A stretch of 20,149 nt of DNA from an uncultured Bacilli bacterium (lineage in GTDB: Bacteria > Bacillota_I > Bacilli_A > RF39 > UBA660). Within the stretch, counting starts at the first letter, position 1. The number at the start of each line of letters is the position of its first letter. Both the position numbers and the translations under genes were made by a program. Positions 1 to 6,038 of this stretch are shown here, piece after piece. Below the pieces are notes generated by a model. That model worked only from the letters and a program-made list of their open reading frames with translations. It made no database searches and had not been told where the DNA came from. The stretch lies in contig CAJUGE010000001.1 of assembly GCA_910586295.1 (NCBI GenBank), forward strand, positions 1-20,149, given 5' to 3'.

Positions 1-68
1 ACATAATAAAGGAGTATATAGAAAATCAAGCTGATGAGTATGAAGAAAATTTTAAGATAATAGGGTGA
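1..68 (+). CDS. 3' end of a gene, possibly IS200/IS605-type TnpA transposase (partial)
   Basis: The frame starting at base 3 is open into a TGA stop at 66-68 and gives a charged tail, IIKEYIENQADEYEENFKII, then G. The KEYIENQ segment resembles the C-terminal helix of Y1-type (HUH) IS200/IS605 transposases, which often end in a K-Y-I-x-N-Q stretch. The stop is followed at once by several DNA hairpins, as in IS200 right ends. Only 21 residues are visible and the catalytic HUH motif and Tyr lie outside the window. It could instead be the end of an unrelated helical protein. The family call is an inference from a very short tail plus context. Confidence 0.4.
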   Translation, partial: IIKEYIENQADEYEENFKIIG

Positions 69-138
69 GTTTACTCACTAAATGTACTTTCAGTACCTCA
101 GGCAAGCCACGTACTTTCAGTGCGTGGTCAGCTTGACA
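65..138. repeat. Cluster of small DNA hairpins, IS200-like right end
   Basis: Three consecutive hairpins sit just after the stop codon. GTGAG/CTCAC is at 65-69 and 74-78. GTACT-TTC-AGTAC is at 84-96. CCACGTACT-TTC-AGTGCGTGG is at 107-127 and can extend through CAAG (103-106) with CTTG (132-135), leaving a four-base bulge at 128-131. The last two share the triloop TTC and its flanks (ACTTTCAGT). They have no T-run, so they are not terminators. Imperfect subterminal hairpins with bulges are what TnpA of IS200/IS605 elements recognises as single-stranded DNA; that assignment is an inference. Confidence 0.45.
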
Positions 139-191
139 ATAGAGTAAAAAGAGAGATAAATTAAGGTGTACACAGACCGAGAAGGAATAAA

Positions 192-210
192 TAAAGCCCT
201 TAGGGCTTTA
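192..210. repeat. Symmetric hairpin, 8-bp stem with TTA triloop
   Basis: TAAAGCCCTTAGGGCTTTA folds into an 8-bp perfect stem (192-199 with 203-210, triloop 200-202). There is no long T-run on either strand, so it is at best a weak bidirectional terminator. It lies directly upstream of the stronger terminator at 213-255. Confidence 0.5.
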
Positions 211-212
211 AA

Positions 213-255
213 ACTCCAAGTAAAGACAATAAGGCTTTGCTTGGAGTCTCTTTTT
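213..255 (+). terminator. Strong rho-independent terminator
   Basis: ACTCCAAGTAAAG (213-225) pairs with CTTTGCTTGGAGT (235-247), 13 pairs with one T-G wobble and a nine-base loop, followed by CTCTTTTT at 248-255. It probably ends the transcript of a gene lying left of the window, from which it is now separated by the IS-like material. Confidence 0.8.
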
Positions 256-399
256 GAATAGTTATGTACCAAATAAAATATAATTATAAATAATTCTAAA
301 TAAAATGGTTTTCACAAACTTTACACATAAAAATAACTTAAATATTTAAAAATCTTCTATAATGTAATATACTTGAATATATAAAGGGTAGGTGAATTT
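256..399 (+). promoter_or_regulatory. Promoter region of the DUF3048 gene
   Basis: This is AT-rich intergenic sequence. A perfect -10 hexamer TATAAT lies at 358-363, about 36 bases before the ATG at 400. No good -35 is seen at 17 bases; TTAAAT at 338-343 is too close. A ribosome binding site, GTAGGTGA, lies around 388-395. The rest of the stretch after the terminator holds nothing recognisable. Confidence 0.5.
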
Positions 400-1479
400 A
401 TGAAAAGAAGAAAATTAAAGAAAAGTGCACTAATAGTAATAATCATGTTACTAGTGCTTATTGGCATAGGAATATACTTTGCAGTTACAAAACTATTTAG
501 TGGAGATGAACCTAGTAAAAAAGGAAATACCCCTAAACAAGAAGAAGTAAAAAAACTTCAAATATTTGATGAAGATAGCAATTCTAGACCGATTGCAGTA
601 ATGATTAATAATAACCATGCTGCTTGGCCTCATGCAGGGTTACAAAAATCATTCTTGAATTATGAAATAGTAGCAGAAGGTGGTATAACAAGAATAATGG
701 CGCTTTACAAAGATGTAAGCGATGTAGAAAAAATAGGCTCAGTAAGAAGTAGTAGACCATATTATTTGGATTATGCATTAGAAAATGATGCGATATATGT
801 ACACTGGGGTGGTAGTGACCAAGCTTATTCAGATATGGGAAGTTTAGGGGTAGATCATATTGATGGTATGACTTATGAAGGAAAATATTTCTTTAGAGAT
901 AGAAGTGGCGGACGAGCATACGAACATACAGGATTTACAAAAATGAGCATGATAGAAGAAGGTATAAATAATTTGGGTATTAAAAAAACTACAACTCAAG
1001 GTACAGTGTTTAACTATAGTGTAGATGAAATAGATTTAAGTACTAAAGAAGATGCTATAAAAGCAGACGATATTTTGATTGACTATTCAAATTATCATAA
1101 TACAAGTTATAAATATGATGAAACAAATAAAGTATATCTAAGAACTATGTCTGATAGGGCGCATGTAGACGCGGTGACTAACGAACAATATACTGCTAAA
1201 AATATAATAACTTATAAAGTAAAAAACAGAAGTATAGATAGTTATGGAAGACAAAAGTTAGAAAATAACGGTTCAGGTGAAGGATACTATATAACTAATG
1301 GATATGCTGTGCCAATAACTTGGGAGAAATCAAGTAGAAGTAGTAAAACAATTTATAAATATGCTAATGGAGAAGAAATAAAATTAAATGATGGGAATAC
1401 TTGGGTGCAAATCCAACCTTCAGACGAAGATTTAGAAATCACTGGAAATAATAGTGATAATAATGAAATTACAGAATAA
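400..1479 (+). CDS. yerB: DUF3048 (YerB family) membrane-anchored extracytoplasmic protein
   Basis: The 359-residue protein has a basic N-terminus (KRRKLKK), one hydrophobic helix at about residues 10-31 and then an extracytoplasmic body. The region from about residue 62 (RPIAVMINN, then a Gln/Glu-rich segment with AEGGITRIMALY, GSVRSSRPYY and the HWGGSDQAY stretch) is typical of the DUF3048 N-terminal domain, and the second half (about 220-345, including the TYKVKNRS and WEKSSRSS parts) fits the DUF3048 C-terminal domain. Bacillus YerB is a lipoprotein; this homologue has no lipobox Cys and seems anchored by an uncleaved helix. The biochemical function of the family is not settled. The gene stands alone between the promoter at 358 and the terminator at 1488. 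An acidic/Asn tail ends the protein. Confidence 0.85.
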   Translation: MKRRKLKKSALIVIIMLLVLIGIGIYFAVTKLFSGDEPSKKGNTPKQEEVKKLQIFDEDSNSRPIAVMINNNHAAWPHAGLQKSFLNYEIVAEGGITRIMALYKDVSDVEKIGSVRSSRPYYLDYALENDAIYVHWGGSDQAYSDMGSLGVDHIDGMTYEGKYFFRDRSGGRAYEHTGFTKMSMIEEGINNLGIKKTTTQGTVFNYSVDEIDLSTKEDAIKADDILIDYSNYHNTSYKYDETNKVYLRTMSDRAHVDAVTNEQYTAKNIITYKVKNRSIDSYGRQKLENNGSGEGYYITNGYAVPITWEKSSRSSKTIYKYANGEEIKLNDGNTWVQIQPSDEDLEITGNNSDNNEITE

Positions 1480-1487
1480 TATAATGG

Positions 1488-1518
1488 CTGATACAGAGTT
1501 CTCTCTTGTCAGTCTTTT
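1488..1518 (+). terminator. Terminator after the DUF3048 gene
   Basis: CTGATACAGAG (1488-1498) pairs with CTCTTGTCAG (1503-1512) around a TTCT loop, ten pairs with one G-T wobble and one bulged C, followed by TCTTTT at 1513-1518. The imperfect stem and short T-run make it moderate in strength. Confidence 0.6.
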
Positions 1519-1621
1519 GTGTTCATATAAATCAACTTAAATATGTGGAATATTATAATTAATTCCTAAAAATATTTATCATAATTTAAAATAAATTTTC
1601 ATATAATAGTATATATTAATA

Positions 1622-1650
1622 TTGAAAAGTTAGAAGTTATTTGCTAAAAT
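1622..1650 (+). promoter_or_regulatory. Sigma-A type promoter with extended -10
   Basis: TTGAAA (1622-1627), a 17-base spacer ending in TGC, then TAAAAT (1645-1650). The TG one base before the -10 makes it an extended -10 promoter. It would start transcription about 20 bases before the ATG at 1677. The same arrangement recurs at 10942-10970. A separate TATAAT at 1602-1607 is a weaker alternative. Confidence 0.7.
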
Positions 1651-1676
1651 GAATATATAGTAAGGAGGACTTAAAT

Positions 1677-2222
1677 ATGGAAAGTGTGATGAATTTCTTA
1701 GCAGACTATTACATATGGTTCTTTGTAGGAGCCTTAGTATTATGTTTTGCATTAATAGGATTTATTATTGACGCAAGAAAGAAAAAGAAAAATGAGTTTA
1801 AAGGTGAAGAAATCGCTACACCAACTAACACTACAGAGAATGTTCAAACACCAACTAGTACTGAACCACAAGTTGTGGGTACTACAGTTGAAGTAGGTGG
1901 AGAAGCAACTTTAGGAACACAAAATACTGTTAGCGATTCGACTATGGAAATAAATGATATTCCAATAGCGCCTACTTCTCCAGTTGCACCAGAAAGAAAA
2001 GTAGAATTTTATTCAGGACCAGTAGAAATGCCTACAGCAGAACCTGCACCAATGAATACACCAAATCCTGAGCCAACATCTACTGTAACTATCGGAGAAC
2101 CAATAAGTTTTGATAACACTGCTTCATCAGTAGCAGAACCAGTAGTGCCAGTGCAACCTGTTCAAGGAACAGTGTCAACACCTCAACCAGAAAATACTAA
2201 CAATCAAAACAACATTAATTAA
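1677..2222 (+). CDS. Small membrane-anchored Pro/Thr/Glu-rich protein, function unknown
   Basis: The 181-residue protein begins at an ATG eight bases after AAGGAGG (1662-1668). Residues about 11-30 form one hydrophobic helix (YIWFFVGALVLCFALIGFII), followed by a basic stop-transfer patch (DARKKKKNEFKG). The remaining 140 residues are low-complexity, rich in Pro, Thr, Val, Glu and Asn with repeated short blocks such as APTSP, EPAPMNTPNPEP and PVVPVQPVQ. No folded domain is recognisable. By the positive-inside rule the KKKK patch is cytoplasmic, so the P/T/E tail is probably a disordered cytoplasmic tail, although the opposite topology cannot be excluded. It is monocistronic, with its own promoter and terminator, directly upstream of cdaA. 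I do not recognise the family. Confidence 0.7.
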   Translation: MESVMNFLADYYIWFFVGALVLCFALIGFIIDARKKKKNEFKGEEIATPTNTTENVQTPTSTEPQVVGTTVEVGGEATLGTQNTVSDSTMEINDIPIAPTSPVAPERKVEFYSGPVEMPTAEPAPMNTPNPEPTSTVTIGEPISFDNTASSVAEPVVPVQPVQGTVSTPQPENTNNQNNIN

Positions 2223-2249
2223 TACGTAAATTTCATGTTAAGGAATAAT

Positions 2250-2276
2250 AAAAGATATAGTAAATATATCTTTTTT
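2250..2276 (+). terminator. Terminator between the small membrane protein and cdaA
   Basis: AAAAGATATA (2250-2259) pairs perfectly with TATATCTTTT (2265-2274) around a GTAAA loop, and the T-run continues to 2276. The stem is AT-only but ten pairs long. Confidence 0.7.
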
Positions 2277-2280
2277 ATTA

Positions 2281-2304
2281 TATAATTAGTGTATATGTTA
2301 GGAG
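2281..2304 (+). promoter_or_regulatory. Probable -10 element and RBS of the cdaA-cdaR operon
   Basis: TATAAT at 2281-2286 begins only four bases after the preceding terminator's T-run; no matching -35 is clear at 17 bases. GGAG at 2301-2304 is the ribosome binding site for the ATG at 2314. Confidence 0.45.
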
Positions 2305-2313
2305 TGATAAAGA

Positions 2314-3159
2314 ATGACTTTAACACAATTTTATGGATTATTTACAAAAATACTGGATGTAGCAATACTCTGGTTTATAATATATTATATTTTAAAATAT
2401 ATTAAAAACAATGTAAAATTAACTTTAATATTCAAAGGTATATTAATAGTAGTTTTACTTAAAATATTAAGCGAATGGTTGTCTCTAAATACAGTGGGAC
2501 TTATGCTTGAATACGTAATAGAATGGGCACCACTTGCACTAATAGTACTTTTCCAACCAGAAATAAGAAATGTTCTAGAAAATATTGGGCGAAGTCAGTT
2601 GTTAGGAAGACATAAAGTGTTGACTGTAGATGAAAGAGAAAAAGTAGTATATGAAATAATGCAAGCTGTTGAATATATGAAAAGAAATAGAATTGGTGCT
2701 CTTTTAGTTATAGAAAGAGACTACGCTTTAAGCCAATATATTGAACCTGCAAACAAAATATATGCAGACCTTAGTAGTGAACTTCTTATATCAATATTCT
2801 TCCCGAATAACCCACTACATGATGGAGCTGTAATTGTGCAAGGAGATAGAATTACTTGTGCAGGCAGTGTACTTCCTACAAGTATGAACACAAATATTTC
2901 AAAAAGACTTGGAACAAGACATCGAGCTGCTCTAGGAATAGCGGAAAGTTCAGATGCAATCGCAGTCTGTGTAAGTGAAGAAACTGGAAGAGTAAGTATA
3001 GCATTAGATCAAGAGTTAAATTACAACTTAACACTTGAAGATGCTAGAATGATGCTAATTGAAGCATTACAACCTAAGAAAGAAACATTCTTTGATGCTG
3101 ATGAAGTAGAAGAAGCTATAGAGGAGGTGACATCTAATGAAGAGAAAAAAGAAAACTAA
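2314..3159 (+). CDS. cdaA: Diadenylate cyclase CdaA
   Basis: It makes the second messenger cyclic di-AMP from two ATP at the membrane. The 281 residues are close to the usual CdaA length (about 270-280). Three hydrophobic segments fill residues about 13-95 (ILWFIIYYILKY, LIFKGILIVVLLKIL, WAPLALIVLF), followed by the conserved FQPEIRNVLENIGR linker and the DAC (DisA_N) domain. The two catalytic signatures are intact: D170-G171-A172 in the PLHDGAVIV segment (metal/ATP) and R202-H203-R204 in TRHRAALGIAE. It is the first gene of a two-gene operon: cdaR starts inside its last 23 bases, so the two are translationally coupled. The family controls potassium and osmolyte transport and cell-wall homeostasis. 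The assignment is very secure. Confidence 0.96.
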   Translation: MTLTQFYGLFTKILDVAILWFIIYYILKYIKNNVKLTLIFKGILIVVLLKILSEWLSLNTVGLMLEYVIEWAPLALIVLFQPEIRNVLENIGRSQLLGRHKVLTVDEREKVVYEIMQAVEYMKRNRIGALLVIERDYALSQYIEPANKIYADLSSELLISIFFPNNPLHDGAVIVQGDRITCAGSVLPTSMNTNISKRLGTRHRAALGIAESSDAIAVCVSEETGRVSIALDQELNYNLTLEDARMMLIEALQPKKETFFDADEVEEAIEEVTSNEEKKEN

Positions 3160-4516
3160 TCCTATAAGCGCATTATTTGGTGGATTATTCAAAATTATAG
3201 ATACGATAATAATTACTCCAATAAGTAGAATAGCATACTTCTTTAAAGACAAATTATCATTTAATAGTGGCTTTATAGATAGAATATTAAATAAACCTAA
3301 TGTGCTTTTATACTTATCATTAATACTAGCGTTTGTTTGCTTCTATATAGTAGATAAAAAAGTAATAGGATTTAACAACACAAATGCTATAGTATTATCT
3401 AATCAACCAGTAACAGTAGAATATAATGAAGAAGCGTACGTAGTAGAAGGTTTACCAGAAGGAGTAAATATAATACTAACAGGAAGAAAAAGTGACCTTT
3501 ATCTAGCACAAGATTTAAGTGACCATAAAGTAACACTTAATTTATCAAATTATGGAGTAGGGACACATAAAGTACAAATGGAATACAATAAACCTATCAA
3601 TACACTTAACTACGAACTTAATCCAGGAACAGTAACCGTAGTAGTATATCCTAAAGTAAGTCAAGTAAGATCATTATCTATAGACGTAATAAATACAGAT
3701 AAATTACCACAAACTTTAGTAGTAAGTAATGTTGTATTGGATAGGGACGAAGTAATAATTAAAAGTTATCAAGAAAAATTGGATAAAGTTGCAAGTGTAA
3801 AGGCGATTATTGACGTTAATGCTTTAAATGCAACAAAAGCAGATACTTACACACTTGAAAATGTAAAACTAGTTGCTTATGATGAAAATGGTAAAGAATT
3901 AAAAGGAATAGAGATTGTTCCAGAAAATGTAACAGCAAGTATAACAATAACTAGTCCAAGTAAAGTGGTACCATTGAAAATTGTACCTACAGGAGAAGTT
4001 AGAAGTGGCTCTGCAATATCTAGTATAACAAGTTCAGTAACAAACGTAACTGTATATGCTGATGAAGCAATATTAGCTGATTTAAAAGAAATAGAACTTG
4101 AAATAGATGTAACTAATCTTAGTGAAACAAAAGTATATCAAATGGTAATAAATAAACCTAGTGGTGCTAGAAGTATAAGTGAGACAAGCGTAACAATAAC
4201 AGTAACGATGGAAAGTGAAACATCTAAGGACTATGAAAATATCAGTATAGAAACAAGAAACTTAGATCCTAAATTTAGAGTAATGGCAAGTAGTGAGCAA
4301 GATGCTAATGTTACAGTAACGGTTAAGGGAGTTCAAAGCTTATTAAATGATTTAGACAATAATTATCAAACTGCAATAAAAGCATACATTGATTTAAAAG
4401 GAATAACAGAATCAGGTCCATTTACAGTTCCAGTATATGTTGAAGGAAATGACTTGAGATTAACATATACTAGTAAAACTAAGAATGTACAAGTAATAAT
4501 TATTGATGCAGAATAA
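3137..4516 (+). CDS. cdaR: CdaR / YbbR-domain regulator of CdaA
   Basis: The 459-residue protein has a basic cytoplasmic N-terminus, one membrane helix at about residues 54-72 (VLLYLSLILAFVCFYIVDKK) and then an extracytoplasmic array of YbbR-type beta repeats. Segments such as NQPVTVEYNEEAYVVEGLPEGV, read in parts, and the recurring hydrophobic-plus-Val strands (VVVYPK, ITSPSKVVPLKI, VTVYADEAIL, ASITIT, VTVTVKGVQS) mark about four repeats. CdaR proteins bind CdaA in the membrane and modulate its cyclase activity. The ATG is placed by AGGAGGTGA at 3122-3130, which lies inside cdaA, and the genes overlap by 23 bases. In many Firmicutes glmM follows; here a terminator follows instead. Confidence 0.93.
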   Translation: MKRKKKTNPISALFGGLFKIIDTIIITPISRIAYFFKDKLSFNSGFIDRILNKPNVLLYLSLILAFVCFYIVDKKVIGFNNTNAIVLSNQPVTVEYNEEAYVVEGLPEGVNIILTGRKSDLYLAQDLSDHKVTLNLSNYGVGTHKVQMEYNKPINTLNYELNPGTVTVVVYPKVSQVRSLSIDVINTDKLPQTLVVSNVVLDRDEVIIKSYQEKLDKVASVKAIIDVNALNATKADTYTLENVKLVAYDENGKELKGIEIVPENVTASITITSPSKVVPLKIVPTGEVRSGSAISSITSSVTNVTVYADEAILADLKEIELEIDVTNLSETKVYQMVINKPSGARSISETSVTITVTMESETSKDYENISIETRNLDPKFRVMASSEQDANVTVTVKGVQSLLNDLDNNYQTAIKAYIDLKGITESGPFTVPVYVEGNDLRLTYTSKTKNVQVIIIDAE

Positions 4517-4526
4517 AAAGAAAGAG

Positions 4527-4552
4527 TTGTTAGAAATATCTAACAATTTTTT
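4527..4552 (+). terminator. Terminator of the cdaA-cdaR operon
   Basis: TTGTTAGA (4527-4534) pairs perfectly with TCTAACAA (4539-4546) around AATA, followed by six T (4547-4552). It lies ten bases after the cdaR stop. Confidence 0.85.
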
Positions 4553-4602
4553 CTAAGCTAAAATACTATTAATTAAACAAATGACTTGATAATTCTACTT
4601 AA

Positions 4603-4857
4603 AAACTTAGAATTACCCGAAATTGGAATAGTAAGAATAAATTATATAAAAGTATTAATAAAACTTATATAGAAAATTTTCTTTTGTTTTGTTTATTATT
4701 TATAGGAGTTTTATTAGTTATATTCTGTACATGTATAATTGCTTATCAGAAAATAAATAAGATATGTGGTATATTATTGATAATTATAGGAATTATAATG
4801 CTAGTATCAGGTGTGATAAAGTTTAAAAAGATATATTTTAGATTTAATGTTGCTTAG
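4603..4857 (+). pseudogene. Possible remnant of a small two-helix membrane protein gene
   Basis: The only gene-like material in the 370-base gap between cdaR and the next gene. The frame opened by TAA at 4600-4602 runs to TAG at 4855-4857 (84 codons) and encodes two strong hydrophobic segments, NFLLFCLLFIGVLLVIFCTC and ICGILLIIIGIIMLVSGVI, then a basic tail. There is no ATG or GTG before the second helix and no ribosome binding site. A second frame just upstream (from the TTG near 4585, reading DLIILLKNLELPEIGIVRIN) looks protein-like and closes at the TAG near 4670, so a single frameshift could join both. A decayed small membrane protein, or a TTG/ATT-started gene, are the options. AT-rich DNA can also give hydrophobic frames by chance. 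Confidence 0.35.
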
Positions 4858-4886
4858 AGTTGTAAGAATTATGTGGGAGATAAAAT

Positions 4887-5351
4887 ATGAAGTTATATGA
4901 TGTTTTAAAAAAATTGGATATAGAATTTGAAGAAATAGAGCACGAGCCACTTTTTACAATAGAACAAGCACAGTTAATAAAAAGAAATATAAGTGGTATT
5001 GGTTGTAAAAACTTGTTTTTAACAGATAAAAAAGATAATTATGTTTTATGTATATTGGAAGAAAATAAACGAGCAGATATAAATCAAATAGGTGCGTTAG
5101 TTGGTATGTCACATTTGTCATTTGCAGATGTAAAAGAACTTCAAATGATTTTAAAATTAGAGAAGGGTAGTGTTACACCATTTGGGATACTAAATGATAG
5201 TGATAATAGAGTTCTATTAGTTATAGATAAAGAATTAAAAGGTAAGAGATTGTTGTTTCATCCTAATATAAATACTAAGACTATTTCAGTTACTTATGAT
5301 AATTTAATAAAATTTATTAAGTATGAAAGACACAACTATATTCTTTTATAA
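4887..5351 (+). CDS. YbaK/ProX-type aminoacyl-tRNA deacylase (prolyl-tRNA editing protein, PrdX-like)
   Basis: The 154-residue single-domain protein fits the free-standing YbaK/ProX editing family, which hydrolyses mischarged aminoacyl-tRNAs such as Ala- or Cys-tRNA(Pro) in the cytoplasm. Visible family features are EHEPLFTIEQA near residue 18, GIGCKNLFLTDKK near 37-49 with the Lys expected in the substrate pocket (K42), the ADINQIG helix start, GSVTPFGILND near 105-115, and HPNINTKTISV near 131-141. The last two are characteristic of the ProX/PrdX subgroup. Length and start fit; GGGAG (4875-4879) lies seven bases before the ATG. The substrate cannot be read from sequence. No terminator separates it from the next gene, but that gene has its own promoter. 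Confidence 0.88.
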   Translation: MKLYDVLKKLDIEFEEIEHEPLFTIEQAQLIKRNISGIGCKNLFLTDKKDNYVLCILEENKRADINQIGALVGMSHLSFADVKELQMILKLEKGSVTPFGILNDSDNRVLLVIDKELKGKRLLFHPNINTKTISVTYDNLIKFIKYERHNYILL

Positions 5352-5395
5352 TTTAGATTTTTCTTTTGCTAAGCTTGGATGTTAATATGTATTGC

Positions 5396-5424
5396 TTGAT
5401 GCAACGGGATATTTATCATAAAAT
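5396..5424 (+). promoter_or_regulatory. Promoter of the XRE regulator gene
   Basis: TTGATG (5396-5401), 17-base spacer, TAAAAT (5419-5424), then AAAAGGAGG at 5432-5440 and the ATG at 5450. This makes the upstream in-frame ATG at 5366 an unlikely start, because it would lie ahead of the promoter. Confidence 0.55.
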
Positions 5425-5449
5425 TAGTTTGAAAAGGAGGAAAATTAAA

Positions 5450-5959
5450 ATGTTAAAAGAAAATATTAAGACATTAAGGGAACAAAAAGGCTTATCTCAA
5501 GAAGAACTTAGTGTGAAGTTGAATGTTGTAAGGCAGACTATATCAAAATGGGAGCAAGGTTTATCAGTGCCAGATTCTGAAATGTTAATATCTTTGTCAG
5601 AGGTTTTAGACACCCCAGTGAGTACTTTACTTGGAGAGAATGTTCCTCTATCTAAGGATGATGACTTAAAAGTTATTTCAGAGAAATTAGAGGTAATAAA
5701 TTTACAGTTATCTAAAAGAAATAATCTTTGGAGAAAGATAATTCATTTAATATTGATTTTGCTGTGCGTGATTATAGTCATTACTTTTGTGGGTTTAGTT
5801 TTGTTAGATAGTCCTTATTTAGGATGGGATTATAGTAATCCAGAAAAGTCATTTTTTGGAGTAACCTATCATACGTTTGAATGGTTTTTTGTTAGATCAG
5901 CACCATTTATATTTGTTTTGTTAGTGATAGGAATTTTTGCTACACGAAAAAGAAAGTGA
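5450..5959 (+). CDS. XRE-family transcriptional regulator with two C-terminal membrane helices
   Basis: The start is set at the ATG at 5450 by AAAAGGAGG nine bases upstream, giving 169 residues. Residues 1-63 are a complete Cro/CI-type helix-turn-helix (IKTLREQKGLSQEELSVKL, then VVRQTISKWEQG as recognition helix, PDSEMLISLSEVLDTPVSTLLGE). After a short linker, residues about 99-120 and 145-164 are two hydrophobic helices joined by an extracytoplasmic loop rich in aromatics, ending in RKRK. Such fusions are common in Firmicutes and probably report a membrane or envelope signal to the DNA-binding domain. The stop is TGA. A palindrome 42 bases downstream, in front of the next gene, is a candidate operator, but there is no proof this protein binds it. 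Confidence 0.85.
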   Translation: MLKENIKTLREQKGLSQEELSVKLNVVRQTISKWEQGLSVPDSEMLISLSEVLDTPVSTLLGENVPLSKDDDLKVISEKLEVINLQLSKRNNLWRKIIHLILILLCVIIVITFVGLVLLDSPYLGWDYSNPEKSFFGVTYHTFEWFFVRSAPFIFVLLVIGIFATRKRK

Positions 5960-6000
5960 TTTAGTTTTCGATTTATATAATAATTAAATATATCCAAAGG

Positions 6001-6019
6001 TATACAAAAAGTGTATAAT
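6001..6019 (+). promoter_or_regulatory. Palindromic operator-like site over the -10 of the MBL gene
   Basis: TATACA (6001-6006) and TGTATA (6012-6017) form a perfect inverted repeat around AAAAG. Its right half overlaps the -10 hexamer TATAAT at 6014-6019. A repressor bound here would block RNA polymerase. The gene for an XRE regulator lies immediately upstream. No good -35 is visible (TATCCA at the right distance), which suits a regulated promoter. Confidence 0.5.
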
Positions 6020-6038
6020 TATCTTGGAGGTAAAAATA

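Noticed and set aside
65..127. Hairpins as a rho-independent terminator or CRISPR-like repeats
   Set aside because: There is no T-run after any of them, and the repeats are palindromes of different length without regular spacers.
3067..3252. Minus-strand open frame across the cdaA/cdaR junction
   Set aside because: It is antisense to two certain genes, has no ribosome binding site and is rich in Ile/Phe as expected from the reverse complement of AT-rich coding DNA.
5366..5449. N-terminal extension of the XRE regulator to the ATG at 5366
   Set aside because: It has no ribosome binding site and would put the start ahead of the likely promoter (5396-5424). The ATG at 5450 has AAAAGGAGG and starts exactly at the helix-turn-helix domain.
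6024..6038. TTG start at 6024 for the MBL gene (and likewise TTG at 6965 and 7777 for the next two genes)
   Set aside because: At 6024 and 6965 the TTG lies within the Shine-Dalgarno sequence, and at 7777 it lies just before it; the next ATG or GTG is correctly spaced behind it.
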